Below are positions 14,590-21,984 of a stretch of 32,920 nucleotides of DNA, in pieces. Every line of letters begins with the position of its first letter. Positions within the stretch are counted from its first letter, which is position 1. The stretch spans positions 3,426,527 through 3,459,446 of the forward strand of contig NZ_CM002285.1 of assembly GCF_000497445.1 (NCBI RefSeq), read 5' to 3'. Both the position numbers and the translations under genes were made by a program. The notes under the pieces are model-generated. The model was given only the letters and a program-made list of their open reading frames with translations, was not told the DNA's origin and did not search any database. Origin of the DNA: Streptomyces roseochromogenus subsp. oscitans DS 12.976. Lineage in GTDB: Bacteria; Actinomycetota; Actinomycetes; Streptomycetales; Streptomycetaceae.

Positions 14590-14618
14590 GTCGGCCGACG
14601 GCGGCGCCGTCGGCCGAC
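14590..14618. terminator. Strong bidirectional terminator
   Basis: GTCGGCCGACGGC (14590-14602) and GCCGTCGGCCGAC (14606-14618) form a perfect 13-bp stem with a 3-base loop. It lies 10 bases after the small membrane protein gene and 15 bases from the convergent metB stop. Confidence 0.88.
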
Positions 14619-14632
14619 ACATGCGCGTTCTG

Positions 14633-15787
14633 CTAACCCAAGGCCTGCTGCAGGTCCGCCAGCAGGTCGTCGACGTTCTCGATGCCCACGGACAGCCGGA
14701 CCAGGTCGCCCGGAACCTCTAGGGCGGAGCCCACCACCGAGGCGTGCGTCATACGGCCAGGGTGCTCGATCAGGGACTCGACGCCGCCGAGCGACTCGCC
14801 GAGGGTGAACACCTTGGCGCGGTTGCACACCTCGACCGCCGCCTCTTCGCCGCCCTCGACGCGGAAGGACACCATGCCGCCGAACGCCTTCATCTGCTTC
14901 GCGGCGACCTCGTGGCCGGGGTGCTCGGGCAGGCCCGGGTACAGCACCTGCGTCACGCGCGCGTGCCGGGTCAGCATGTCGGCGATCTTCGTGGCGTTCT
15001 CGCTGTGCCGGTCCATCCGCACCGCGAGGGTCTTGGTGCCGCGCAGCACCAGCCAGGAGTCGAAGGGACCGGCGACGGCGCCCATCGCGTTCTGGTGGTA
15101 GGCCAGCTCCTCACCGAGGCCCTGGTCGGCGACGATCAGCGCGCCGCCGACCACGTCCGAGTGCCCGCCCATGTACTTGGTCAGGGAGTGGACGACGGCG
15201 TCCGCGCCGAGCGCCAGCGGCTGCTGCAGGTACGGCGTGGCGAAGGTGTTGTCGACGACGAGCTTCGCGCCCGCGTCGTGCGCGACCTGAGCGACGGCGG
15301 CGATGTCGGTGATGCCGAGCAGCGGGTTGGAGGGGGTCTCGACCCAGACGACCTTGGTCTTCGGGGTGATCGCGGCGCGTACGGCGGCCGGGTCGCTGGT
15401 GTCGGCGACGGACCACTCCACGCCCCAGCGGGTGACGACCTTGGCGAAGAGGCGGAAGGTTCCGCCATAGGCGTCGTTGGGGATCACCACGTGGTCACCG
15501 GGGCTGAGCAGCGTACGCAGCAGGGTGTCCTCGGCCGCCAGGCCGGACGCGAAGGCGAGGCCGCGGCGTCCGCCCTCCAGCGCGGCGAGGTTCTCCTCGA
15601 GGGCGGTGCGGGTGGGGTTGGCGCTGCGACTGTACTCGTAGCCGCCGCGAAGCCCGCCCACGCCGTCCTGCTTGTAGGTCGAGACCTGGTAGATCGGCGG
15701 GACGACCGCGCCGGTGAGGGGATCCGCGGTGTTGCCCGCGTGGATCGCGAGGGTCTCGAAGTGCTGACTGATGTGCCTGTCGCTCAT
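14633..15787 (-). CDS. metB: Cystathionine gamma-synthase (Cys/Met metabolism PLP enzyme)
   Basis: The 384-residue protein belongs to the Cys/Met metabolism PLP family. The PLP lysine is in HSLTKYMGGHSDVVGG. SGLAAEDTLLRTLLSPGDHV, YGGTFRLFAKV and WVETPSNPLLGITDI are the usual landmarks, and EYSRSANPTRTALEENLAAL binds phosphate from the neighbouring subunit. The enzyme joins cysteine to an activated homoserine for trans-sulphuration to methionine; cystathionine gamma-lyase shares nearly all these motifs, so the direction cannot be settled from sequence alone. ATG 15787 (MSDRHISQHF) is chosen; GTG 15793 is an alternative. It stands alone, converging on the sigma/membrane-protein pair and diverging from the TPR-like gene. 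Confidence 0.9.
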   Translation of the reverse strand: MSDRHISQHFETLAIHAGNTADPLTGAVVPPIYQVSTYKQDGVGGLRGGYEYSRSANPTRTALEENLAALEGGRRGLAFASGLAAEDTLLRTLLSPGDHVVIPNDAYGGTFRLFAKVVTRWGVEWSVADTSDPAAVRAAITPKTKVVWVETPSNPLLGITDIAAVAQVAHDAGAKLVVDNTFATPYLQQPLALGADAVVHSLTKYMGGHSDVVGGALIVADQGLGEELAYHQNAMGAVAGPFDSWLVLRGTKTLAVRMDRHSENATKIADMLTRHARVTQVLYPGLPEHPGHEVAAKQMKAFGGMVSFRVEGGEEAAVEVCNRAKVFTLGESLGGVESLIEHPGRMTHASVVGSALEVPGDLVRLSVGIENVDDLLADLQQALG

Positions 15788-15904
15788 GTGCACCGAGCGT
15801 AGTGCGCCCGGCCGGTTGGTGACGCCCGCAGGGGAAGGGGAGCGCCAGACGGAGGGATTTCCCTGTGTGGGCGGGCTTTGTCCCGGGCTGTCGGGCGCCG
15901 GCCT

Positions 15905-15966
15905 TGGACTGTCCGGCGCCGGCTGTGGGGTGTGGACTGTCCGGCCTCGGCAGTGGACTGCCCGGG
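15905..15966 (+). repeat. Three direct repeats of TGGACTGTCCGGC upstream of the TPR-like gene
   Basis: TGGACTGTCCGGC occurs at 15905-15917 and 15933-15945, with a variant TGGACTGCCCGGG at 15954-15966; a degenerate fourth copy starts near 15884. Each unit contains GGACTGTCC, itself a near-palindrome. They lie 90-150 bases before the gene at 16058 and 120-180 bases before metB. Confidence 0.65.
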
Positions 15967-16057
15967 CGTCGCCTTCCTGTCATGGCCCGGACGAGGGTTT
16001 TCCACAGCCCGGCGGCGGGGTTGGCCATTTCCCGGCGGCGTCTGGTTCGCTTGGGGC

Positions 16058-17176
16058 ATGGCGATTCTCTGGCTGCTGATGGCGCTGCTCATGCTGAGCC
16101 TCGTGCTGCTCCCGCTCTTGCGGCGCAGGCGCGGGGTGATCGAGCAGGTTCCCCCGGGACACCCGGACGCCGCCGACCCGGCGGCCTACGGCTTCGTGCG
16201 TCAGGAAGAGCTGGACGTGCGCATGCCCGGCCCTGACCAGGACCTGCTGGACGTCCTGGAGTTGGTGCAGCGCACGCGGGACTACCGCGCGGCCTCCCAG
16301 CTGCTGGCCGGCACCGAGACCGTGGGCGAGCGGCGCTGGCAGCGGGTGCAGGCCTTCGCGGGCGCCGCCGCGCTGGAGCTGCAGCAGCGGCCCGGCGGGG
16401 TGCATGAGACGCCGGGCGGCCAGTGGCTGCGGGTGTGGCGGGCCGAGCAGCCCAAGGACGCGGGCGCCGCCGCCGTCTACGCGGAGTTCCTGGTGCAGCA
16501 GGCCTGGCGGACATCGACGCCGGGCACGGACGACTTCCGGATCATCATGGAGGAAGCCCGGGACGCGTGCGGGCAGGCGGCCCTGCTGGCTCCCGGCGAC
16601 CCGGTGCCGTACATCATCGAGCTGTCCATCGCCCGCGGACTCGCCTATCCGGAGGCCGAGTTCGACCAGCTGTGGCTGAAGATCCTCGACCGCGCCCCGC
16701 ACCACATGGGCGCGCATCTGGCCGCGCTGCACTACTGGTGCGAGAAGTGGCACGGCTCGCGCGAGCAGGCGTACGCCTTCGCCGAGGCCGCCGCGGCCCG
16801 CGCCCCGCAGGGCTCACTGCTCGCCGCGCTCCCGCTGTTCGCGGTCTTCGAGCACCTCCCCGAGGTGAACCTGGTGGCGGGCTTCTACCAGAGCGAGGTC
16901 GTCACCAAGGCGATGCACGGCGCCCTGCACGCGGTGCACTCAGCCCGCCCCGACGACCCGATGCTCGCGCACGTCCGCCATCTGCTGGTCTTCTTCCTGG
17001 TCCGCGCCGAGCGCTGGCGGGAGGCCATGCACGAGCTGATACACGTCGACGGACACGTCGGCGCACTGCCCTGGACCCTGTCCGCCGACCCGGCCGCCGA
17101 GTTCGCCGTCTACCGCGCCCTGGCGGTGGCGGGTTACGAGGCCAACGGCGGCAGCCCGGCCACACTGCCCGGCTGA
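16058..17176 (+). CDS. Membrane-anchored helical (TPR-like) protein of unknown function
   Basis: The ATG at 16058 begins MAILWLLMALLMLSLVLLPL followed by an RRRR cluster. This is an N-terminal membrane anchor that leaves the remaining ~345 residues in the cytosol by the positive-inside rule. The soluble part is wholly helical with TPR/SEL1-like spacing (DLLDVLELVQRTRDYRAASQ, AAALELQQR, ACGQAALLAPGDPVPYIIEL, HMGAHLAALHYWCEKWHGSR, LLVFFLVRAERWREAMHELI). I do not recognise a catalytic motif; the HYWCEKWHGSREQAYAFAEAA segment resembles DUF4034-type helical proteins. The frame is open upstream to 15878 but that stretch overlaps direct repeats and looks non-coding. There is no obvious operon partner. 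Confidence 0.8.
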   Translation: MAILWLLMALLMLSLVLLPLLRRRRGVIEQVPPGHPDAADPAAYGFVRQEELDVRMPGPDQDLLDVLELVQRTRDYRAASQLLAGTETVGERRWQRVQAFAGAAALELQQRPGGVHETPGGQWLRVWRAEQPKDAGAAAVYAEFLVQQAWRTSTPGTDDFRIIMEEARDACGQAALLAPGDPVPYIIELSIARGLAYPEAEFDQLWLKILDRAPHHMGAHLAALHYWCEKWHGSREQAYAFAEAAAARAPQGSLLAALPLFAVFEHLPEVNLVAGFYQSEVVTKAMHGALHAVHSARPDDPMLAHVRHLLVFFLVRAERWREAMHELIHVDGHVGALPWTLSADPAAEFAVYRALAVAGYEANGGSPATLPG

Positions 17177-17628
17177 GCCGACGGCCCCCCCGGCAGCCCG
17201 GCGCCATATCCGCATGCCCTTCTGCGCGCGCTCGTTCCGCTGCTCGTGACACCGGCCAACTCGCCATCAGCGCCCGGCAACCATGAGGCACATGGCAGCA
17301 CAGGCTCGTGGGGACGGGTGTGTCCTGTCCGGTCGGCGTGGCCGAGGCTTCAATGTGACCTGGGCCTATCTCGCCGCCACGGCGCTCCCCTGCCCTGATC
17401 TGCGCAGAGACCCAGCAGCCCGGATACGCGCACTGGAGACTTCGGAAGACAGTCGCGCGGAGAAGGCGGCCGGCCGACGAGGCCCGCGTCGCATCGACTC
17501 AACGCAGATGCGAGCACCTCGCTGGCCCGATGCGACGGCGCCCTCTCGGCTGGGGCTCATCGCGGCCGTAGCGAACCACCGCACCGCGTTCCGGCGCCTT
17601 CCCTGATCGGTCCCAGGGCTGCGACGGC
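17177..17628. other. Stretch without a convincing gene
   Basis: About 450 bases between two convergent genes. A 107-codon open frame on the plus strand (17283-17606) has atypical composition and no recognisable motif. I see no strong terminator, tRNA or mobile-element end. Confidence 0.6.
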
Positions 17629-18108
17629 CTAACCGAATTCCGTGCGTACCGCCTCCAGGAATTCGGTCTCGGGGCCGGTCAGGCAGTCCCACAGTGGCCC
17701 CTCAGCGGCCGCTTCGTCCGGCTGGCGCCACAGGACGTGGTCCACCGCGGAGGCATAGGCCCAGGCACGCTCGAAGAGTTCCTGGGTGAACAGCACCTTG
17801 ATCATGCGCTCGCACGCCCAGATGCGCTCGTTGACGCTTCTGGCAGCCGCGCGCCACTCGGGTGTCCCCGCAGCCTCCCAGTCGGGCGCGGAGGCCCGCG
17901 CCGAGGCGAGGAATATCCCTTCCTGGGCCAGGCCGATGAACTCACGTACCACCGCCAGCTGTTCAGCGCGCCGGGCCTCAGCCAGCTGAGCCGCGTGCCG
18001 GGCGTCCTCCGCCCGGCTCACCTGCCGCGCTGTAGTGAGCTGGGCCAGGTACGACAAGCCCCCGCCCAGCACGACACCGAGCAACGATCCCCACACCTGT
18101 GTCTGCAT
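17629..18108 (-). CDS. Small membrane-anchored protein with coiled coil, unknown function
   Basis: From ATG 18108 the 159-residue product starts with one membrane helix (MQTQVWGSLLGVVLGGGLSY). An alanine/arginine/glutamate-rich coiled coil follows (RQVSRAEDARHAAQLAEARR), then a helical domain with three tryptophans (AWAYASAVDHVLWRQPDEAA near its end). This layout, a short anchor followed by a coiled coil and a helical bundle, occurs in many streptomycete hypothetical proteins. The frame stays open upstream through the GH16 gene region, but that is the ordinary effect of high GC. Function unknown. Confidence 0.65.
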   Translation of the reverse strand: MQTQVWGSLLGVVLGGGLSYLAQLTTARQVSRAEDARHAAQLAEARRAEQLAVVREFIGLAQEGIFLASARASAPDWEAAGTPEWRAAARSVNERIWACERMIKVLFTQELFERAWAYASAVDHVLWRQPDEAAAEGPLWDCLTGPETEFLEAVRTEFG

Positions 18109-18188
18109 GACGGGTGCATAGCAAATCCCCAAAGTCCGGCACCAGTACGGCATGTTGCTCGTACGGAGCTCGGTGTCGTCGTCGGAGG

Positions 18189-19121
18189 TCAGCGCCAGAC
18201 GCGTACGTAGTCGGCCTTGAAGGTGATCGGGGTGGTGGTGCTGGGGGAGGGGTGGTAGGTGCCGTCGGAGACGGAGAGGCTGATGGTGATGTTCGGGGAC
18301 CATGTGGTGCCGACGCCGGTGTGGTCGGAGTAGATCAGCTTGCCGTTCAGATACCAGTCGTCGTCGGTGGCGCCGTAGTGGACGCCTACGGTGATCCACG
18401 CCCCTGGAGAGATGGTCGCGGGGTCGGTGTAGTACGTGTAGGCATAGTTGACGTGGTTGACGACCTCCAGGATGTTCGGGGTGTCGGGGTGGTACTCGAA
18501 GCCGTCCACCTCGGCGTCCCCGTTGAGCCAGGTCCATACGGCGGGCCAGGCTCCGCGGGCGCTGGGCAGTTGGACGCGGGCCTCGGCGTAGTCGCCGGTA
18601 CATGTGCGGAAGTTCTCTGTGGTGCCTTCGGTGGTCAGCAACCCGGTGTTCCACGCCTGCCGGCCGTTTTCCAGGGTGTGGCTGCTCGGTGTGGCCGTGA
18701 AGGTGCCCGTACCGTCGGACACGGTGATCGCGGAGGGGGTCAGCCAGTCGAGTTTCGTGTCGTTGGGGTCGTGGTTGCCGTACTTGTAGGCGCTGGTGGC
18801 GGAGCCGTTCCAGCGGCTGCCGAAGGCGATGGGGTCGTCGAATTCCTCGTCGAAGGCCAGAGACTTGCCCTCCGTCGGTGAGGACGGCTCGGGGCCGGCG
18901 AGGGGGCGGGTGCGGGTGGGCCGGCTGTGACTGTCGGTGGACGTCAGGTAGTGGCCCGGCGGGCATCCTCCGGTAGTGGGCACCCTCGATCTCGCGCTCA
19001 CGGGCGTGGGCGGGGCCCAGGCAGGGGCCGCGGAGGTCAAGGCCAGCACCATCGCTGCTGCGATGAGGCCCGCACGACGGCGGATCGGCAGGGTGACGGG
19101 CGGGGTTCCCGGGCGGATCAC
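18189..19121 (-). CDS. Secreted glycoside hydrolase family 16 enzyme
   Basis: From GTG 19121 the product has 310 residues with a Sec signal peptide (MIRPGTPPVTLPIRRRAGLI followed by AAAMVLALTSAAPAWA). A threonine/proline-rich linker precedes a GH16 jelly roll. The catalytic motif is EVDGFE in NGDAEVDGFEYHP, matching the GH16 ExDxxE form in which the first Glu is the nucleophile and the last the acid/base. The fold is supported by FDEEFDDPIAFGSRWNGSAT near the N-terminus, ARVQLPSARGAWPAVWTW before the motif and ITFKADYVRVWR at the end. GH16 enzymes retain configuration on beta-glucans, agar, carrageenan or similar; the substrate is not evident here. The frame is open upstream to 19325, but residues before the signal peptide look non-coding. 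Confidence 0.85.
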   Translation of the reverse strand: MIRPGTPPVTLPIRRRAGLIAAAMVLALTSAAPAWAPPTPVSARSRVPTTGGCPPGHYLTSTDSHSRPTRTRPLAGPEPSSPTEGKSLAFDEEFDDPIAFGSRWNGSATSAYKYGNHDPNDTKLDWLTPSAITVSDGTGTFTATPSSHTLENGRQAWNTGLLTTEGTTENFRTCTGDYAEARVQLPSARGAWPAVWTWLNGDAEVDGFEYHPDTPNILEVVNHVNYAYTYYTDPATISPGAWITVGVHYGATDDDWYLNGKLIYSDHTGVGTTWSPNITISLSVSDGTYHPSPSTTTPITFKADYVRVWR

Positions 19122-19802
19122 CGTCGTCCCGCCTGCGGGGCACGGGGCGCGGTGTCGTTTCCGGAGTTCGTATCGTCCGGGCCGTAAGGGGCGACGACGG
19201 CACGCTGGACCCCGGCCGCACGGTCGTGGTGCGCCGTTGAGGCTCCGATCCGAGGCACCTGTGCTCCCTCTGTGAACGGGGTCGAATGTGAACGGGGTCG
19301 AACCGTGTTGTACGGGGCTGGACATTACGGACAGTGACCTTGCATATGACAGTGCCCGGACCCGTCACACGGCACGTGCCGTCGGCCTCAGGACCACTCC
19401 AACAGCCCATGCGGCCGACCGGCCGTACCTGAGGGATCGTCCCTTCCACTCGGCAGGCCCGCCGCGAGGAGGGTGTGGGTGCGTCGAACGCGGGTGATAT
19501 CCGCTTCCTTGTGGGCGCGGTATCCGTTGGAGCGGCGGTGCGGTATGAGGAGGCCGGTGGGTTCGTAGTGGCCGGACGGGGAGGTGGCGTGGGCCGTCGC
19601 CGAGGACGGGGTGGGGCGCGGGCTGTGCGGGATCGGGGAACTGACGCCCGCGCCGGGGCGGGGCGGACCGGCTGGGCCCCCATCGCCCCCGCTCACCTGC
19701 GCCGATGAGGCGCCGACGGCGTCCTGCGACCTGATCCGCCGGACAGACCCCAGCCGCGCGGCCCACCCCCCAACCGCGTCAGCCAGCCCAGCCCCCACCG
19801 TG
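19122..19802. other. Long non-coding stretch upstream of the GH16 gene
   Basis: About 680 bases between the GH16 start and the alcohol dehydrogenase stop, both on the minus strand. It contains the tandem repeat at 19271-19302 and a less GC-rich patch at about 19310-19360. No open frame here has gene-like composition or motifs. It is long enough to hold an upstream regulatory region. Confidence 0.6.
19271..19302. repeat. Perfect 16-bp tandem repeat
   Basis: TGTGAACGGGGTCGAA occurs twice without a gap (19271-19286 and 19287-19302), 150 bases upstream of the GH16 start. It could be a paired activator or repressor site. Confidence 0.75.
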
Positions 19803-20849
19803 TCAGATCGTCGCCGTGTCGATCACGAAGCGGTAGCGGACGTCGCTGTTCACGACGCGCTCGTACGCCTCGTTGATCTGGTCGGCGCGGATCAGTTCGA
19901 TCTCGGCGCCCAGGTTGTGCTCGGCGCAGAAGTCGAGCATCTCCTGGGTCTCCGGGATGCCGCCGATGCCGGAGCTGCTCAGGCTGCGGCGGTGGCCGGA
20001 CACCGAGGAGAGCAGGATGTGGACCGGCTCCTCCGGGATGCCGACGTTGACCATCGCGCCGTCCGTGCGCAGCAGGGAGAGGTACGCGTCGAAGTCCAGC
20101 GGCGCCGACACGGTGTTGAGGATGATGTCAAAGGTGCCCTTGAGGTCCTCGAAGGTCTTCGGGTCGCTCGTCGCGTGGTAGTGCGTGGCGCCCAGCTTCA
20201 GGCCGTCGTCCTTCTTGCGGAGGGACTGGGACAGGACGGTGACCTCGGCGCCGAGCGCCGCCGCGATCTTCACACCCATGTGGCCGAGGCCGCCGAGGCC
20301 GACGACCGCGACCTTCTTGCCCGGACCGGCGTTCCAGTGCTTCAGGGGCGAATACGTGGTGATGCCGGCGCAGAGCAGCGGTGCGGCCACGTCCAGGGGC
20401 AGGCCGTCGGGGATGCGGACGACGTAGTTCTCGTCCACGACGATCTTCTGCGAGTAGCCGCCGTGGGTGGGCTGCCCGTCCTTGCCGACGGCGTTGTACG
20501 TCCAGATCGGGCCGCCGCCGGTGCAGTACTGCTGCAGACCGGCCCTGCAGTTGTCACACTCACGGCAGGAGTCGACCATGCAACCGACGCCCACCCGGTC
20601 CCCGACGGCGTACTTCGTGACACCCGTGCCGACCTCGGCGACGACGCCCGCGATCTCATGACCGGGCACCATCGGGAAGATCGCCGTCCCCCAGCCCTCC
20701 CGGGCCTGGTGGATGTCGGAGTGGCAGATACCGGCGAACTCGATGTCGATGAGGACGTCGAACTCGCCGACCGCGCGCCGCTCGATGGTGGTCCGCTCCA
20801 GCGGAGCCTTCGCGGCAGGCGCGGCGTAAGCAGCAACAGTGGTGGTCAT
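19803..20849 (-). CDS. Zinc-dependent NAD(P) alcohol dehydrogenase
   Basis: The 348-residue protein is a class of zinc MDR dehydrogenase close to the YahK/cinnamyl-alcohol-dehydrogenase-like group. Catalytic zinc ligands are Cys42 (AGICHSD) and His64-Glu65 (PGHEIAG). Structural zinc cysteines lie at 95, 98, 101 and 109 (CRECDNC and the next Cys). The cofactor site is [20 protein letters not shown], and [15 protein letters not shown] follows at the end of the second strand, with Ser/Lys rather than Asp, which favours NADP. It reduces aldehydes or oxidises primary alcohols in the cytosol. A regulator gene diverges upstream with 169 bases between starts, so it is the likely target. Confidence 0.92.
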   Translation of the reverse strand: MTTTVAAYAAPAAKAPLERTTIERRAVGEFDVLIDIEFAGICHSDIHQAREGWGTAIFPMVPGHEIAGVVAEVGTGVTKYAVGDRVGVGCMVDSCRECDNCRAGLQQYCTGGGPIWTYNAVGKDGQPTHGGYSQKIVVDENYVVRIPDGLPLDVAAPLLCAGITTYSPLKHWNAGPGKKVAVVGLGGLGHMGVKIAAALGAEVTVLSQSLRKKDDGLKLGATHYHATSDPKTFEDLKGTFDIILNTVSAPLDFDAYLSLLRTDGAMVNVGIPEEPVHILLSSVSGHRRSLSSSGIGGIPETQEMLDFCAEHNLGAEIELIRADQINEAYERVVNSDVRYRFVIDTATI

Positions 20850-21018
20850 GCCGGGTTCTCCTAGCGATGTTCAGCGTGCCCGGTTGCCTTTCCACCGGGT
20901 ACGCGACCAGCCTCTCCCACGCTACGGCGACCACCCAGACCACGCTTCTGCGTACGTCCGCCGTGCCTACCACTGGCGGGGTCAGGTTCCTGTGCGTACG
21001 ACCGTGAATACTGGATGT

Positions 21019-21915
21019 ATGGAAAACCAGCCCGTGCCCTCGTCCCCGCCCCTGGACCGGCGGGCCGAACTGAGCGAGTTCCTGCGCACCCGGCGGGCCC
21101 GGCTGAAGCCGGAGGACGTGGGCCTGCCCGACTTCGGCCGGCACCGGCGGGTGCCGGGGCTGCGCCGCGAGGAGCTGGCGCAGCTGGCCGGGGTGTCGGT
21201 GGCGTACTACACCCGGCTCGAACAGGGCAACGGACGGAACGTCTCGGCGGAGGTCCTGGACTCGATCGCCCGGGCGCTCAGGCTGTCGGACGCCGAGCAC
21301 GCGCATCTGACGCATCTGGCCAAGCCGAAGTCGCACAAGAAGAAGCCGGCGGCACGGCAGCAGCAGGTCCGCGTCGCGCTGCGGCAGCTGCTGGACACGA
21401 TGGAGGGCGTACCGGCGTACGTCGTCGGGCGCCGCTCGGAGATCCTCGCCTGGAACCGGATGGCGGCGGCGCTCTTCGGCGACTGGGCGGAGCTGCCGCC
21501 GGGCGAGCGCAACTGGGCCCGGCTGGTGTTCCTGCACCCGGACTACCGCGATCTGTTCGTCGACTGGGAGCAGAAGGCGATCGACATCGTCTGCGCCCTG
21601 CGCATGGACGCGGGCTGCTATCCGGACGACCAGCGGCTGTCGGCGCTGGTGGGCGAACTCTCGGTGAAGAGCGAGGAGTTCCGCCGGCTGTGGGCGACGC
21701 ACGACGTCAAGGAGAAGAACCACGGCGTCAAGCGGCTGCACCACCCCCTGGTGGGCGACCTCTCCCTGAACTTCGAGTCCTTCCGTCTGACGGACGGCTC
21801 GGACCAGTCCCTGCTCACGTACCACGCCGAACCGGGCTCCCCGTCCGCCGACTCCCTCCGCCTCCTGGCCAGCTGGGGCACGGACGCGGCCCACACCACC
21901 GTGCCCTCGGCCTAG
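21019..21915 (+). CDS. XRE-type HTH regulator with MmyB-like ligand-binding domain
   Basis: From ATG 21019 the product has 298 residues. The N-terminal HTH_31/XRE domain reads ELSEFLRTRRARLKPEDVGL, then VPGLRREELAQLAGVSVAYY and TRLEQGNGRNVSAEVLDSIA. The C-terminal domain is the MLTR/MmyB type (VPAYVVGRRSEILAWNRMAA, then NWARLVFLHPDYRDLFVDWE and KRLHHPLVGDLSLNFESFRL), a PAS-like fold that may bind fatty acids or other hydrophobic ligands. Such regulators usually sit divergent to a short-chain or zinc dehydrogenase that they control, and that is the case here. A 16-bp-stem terminator follows at once. Confidence 0.92.
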   Translation: MENQPVPSSPPLDRRAELSEFLRTRRARLKPEDVGLPDFGRHRRVPGLRREELAQLAGVSVAYYTRLEQGNGRNVSAEVLDSIARALRLSDAEHAHLTHLAKPKSHKKKPAARQQQVRVALRQLLDTMEGVPAYVVGRRSEILAWNRMAAALFGDWAELPPGERNWARLVFLHPDYRDLFVDWEQKAIDIVCALRMDAGCYPDDQRLSALVGELSVKSEEFRRLWATHDVKEKNHGVKRLHHPLVGDLSLNFESFRLTDGSDQSLLTYHAEPGSPSADSLRLLASWGTDAAHTTVPSA

Positions 21916-21925
21916 GCGACGCGCA

Positions 21926-21960
21926 GAGGGGCACCCGGAGATCGTCTCCGGGTGCCCCTC
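21926..21960. terminator. Strong bidirectional terminator
   Basis: GAGGGGCACCCGGAGA (21926-21941) pairs perfectly with TCTCCGGGTGCCCCTC (21945-21960) around a 3-base loop. It lies between the convergent XRE regulator and the S8 protease. Confidence 0.92.
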
Positions 21961-21984
21961 GCCTCGTCAGAGGGTGCTACGCGC

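Noticed and set aside
15878..16057. 60-codon N-terminal extension of the TPR-like protein
   Set aside because: It covers intergenic direct repeats, is Trp/Arg-rich and lacks a Shine-Dalgarno; the ATG at 16058 starts a proper membrane anchor.
17283..17606. 107-codon plus-strand open frame in the gap after the TPR-like gene
   Set aside because: Codon use and composition are not gene-like, there is no motif, and no convincing ribosome site.
17629..19683. 684-codon frame spanning the GH16 gene and the small membrane protein
   Set aside because: Its 3' end is the real 159-residue protein, but upstream it runs out of frame through the GH16 gene and has no motifs.
19584..20864. 426-codon plus-strand frame opposite the alcohol dehydrogenase
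   Set aside because: Antisense shadow of a zinc dehydrogenase with all its metal ligands.
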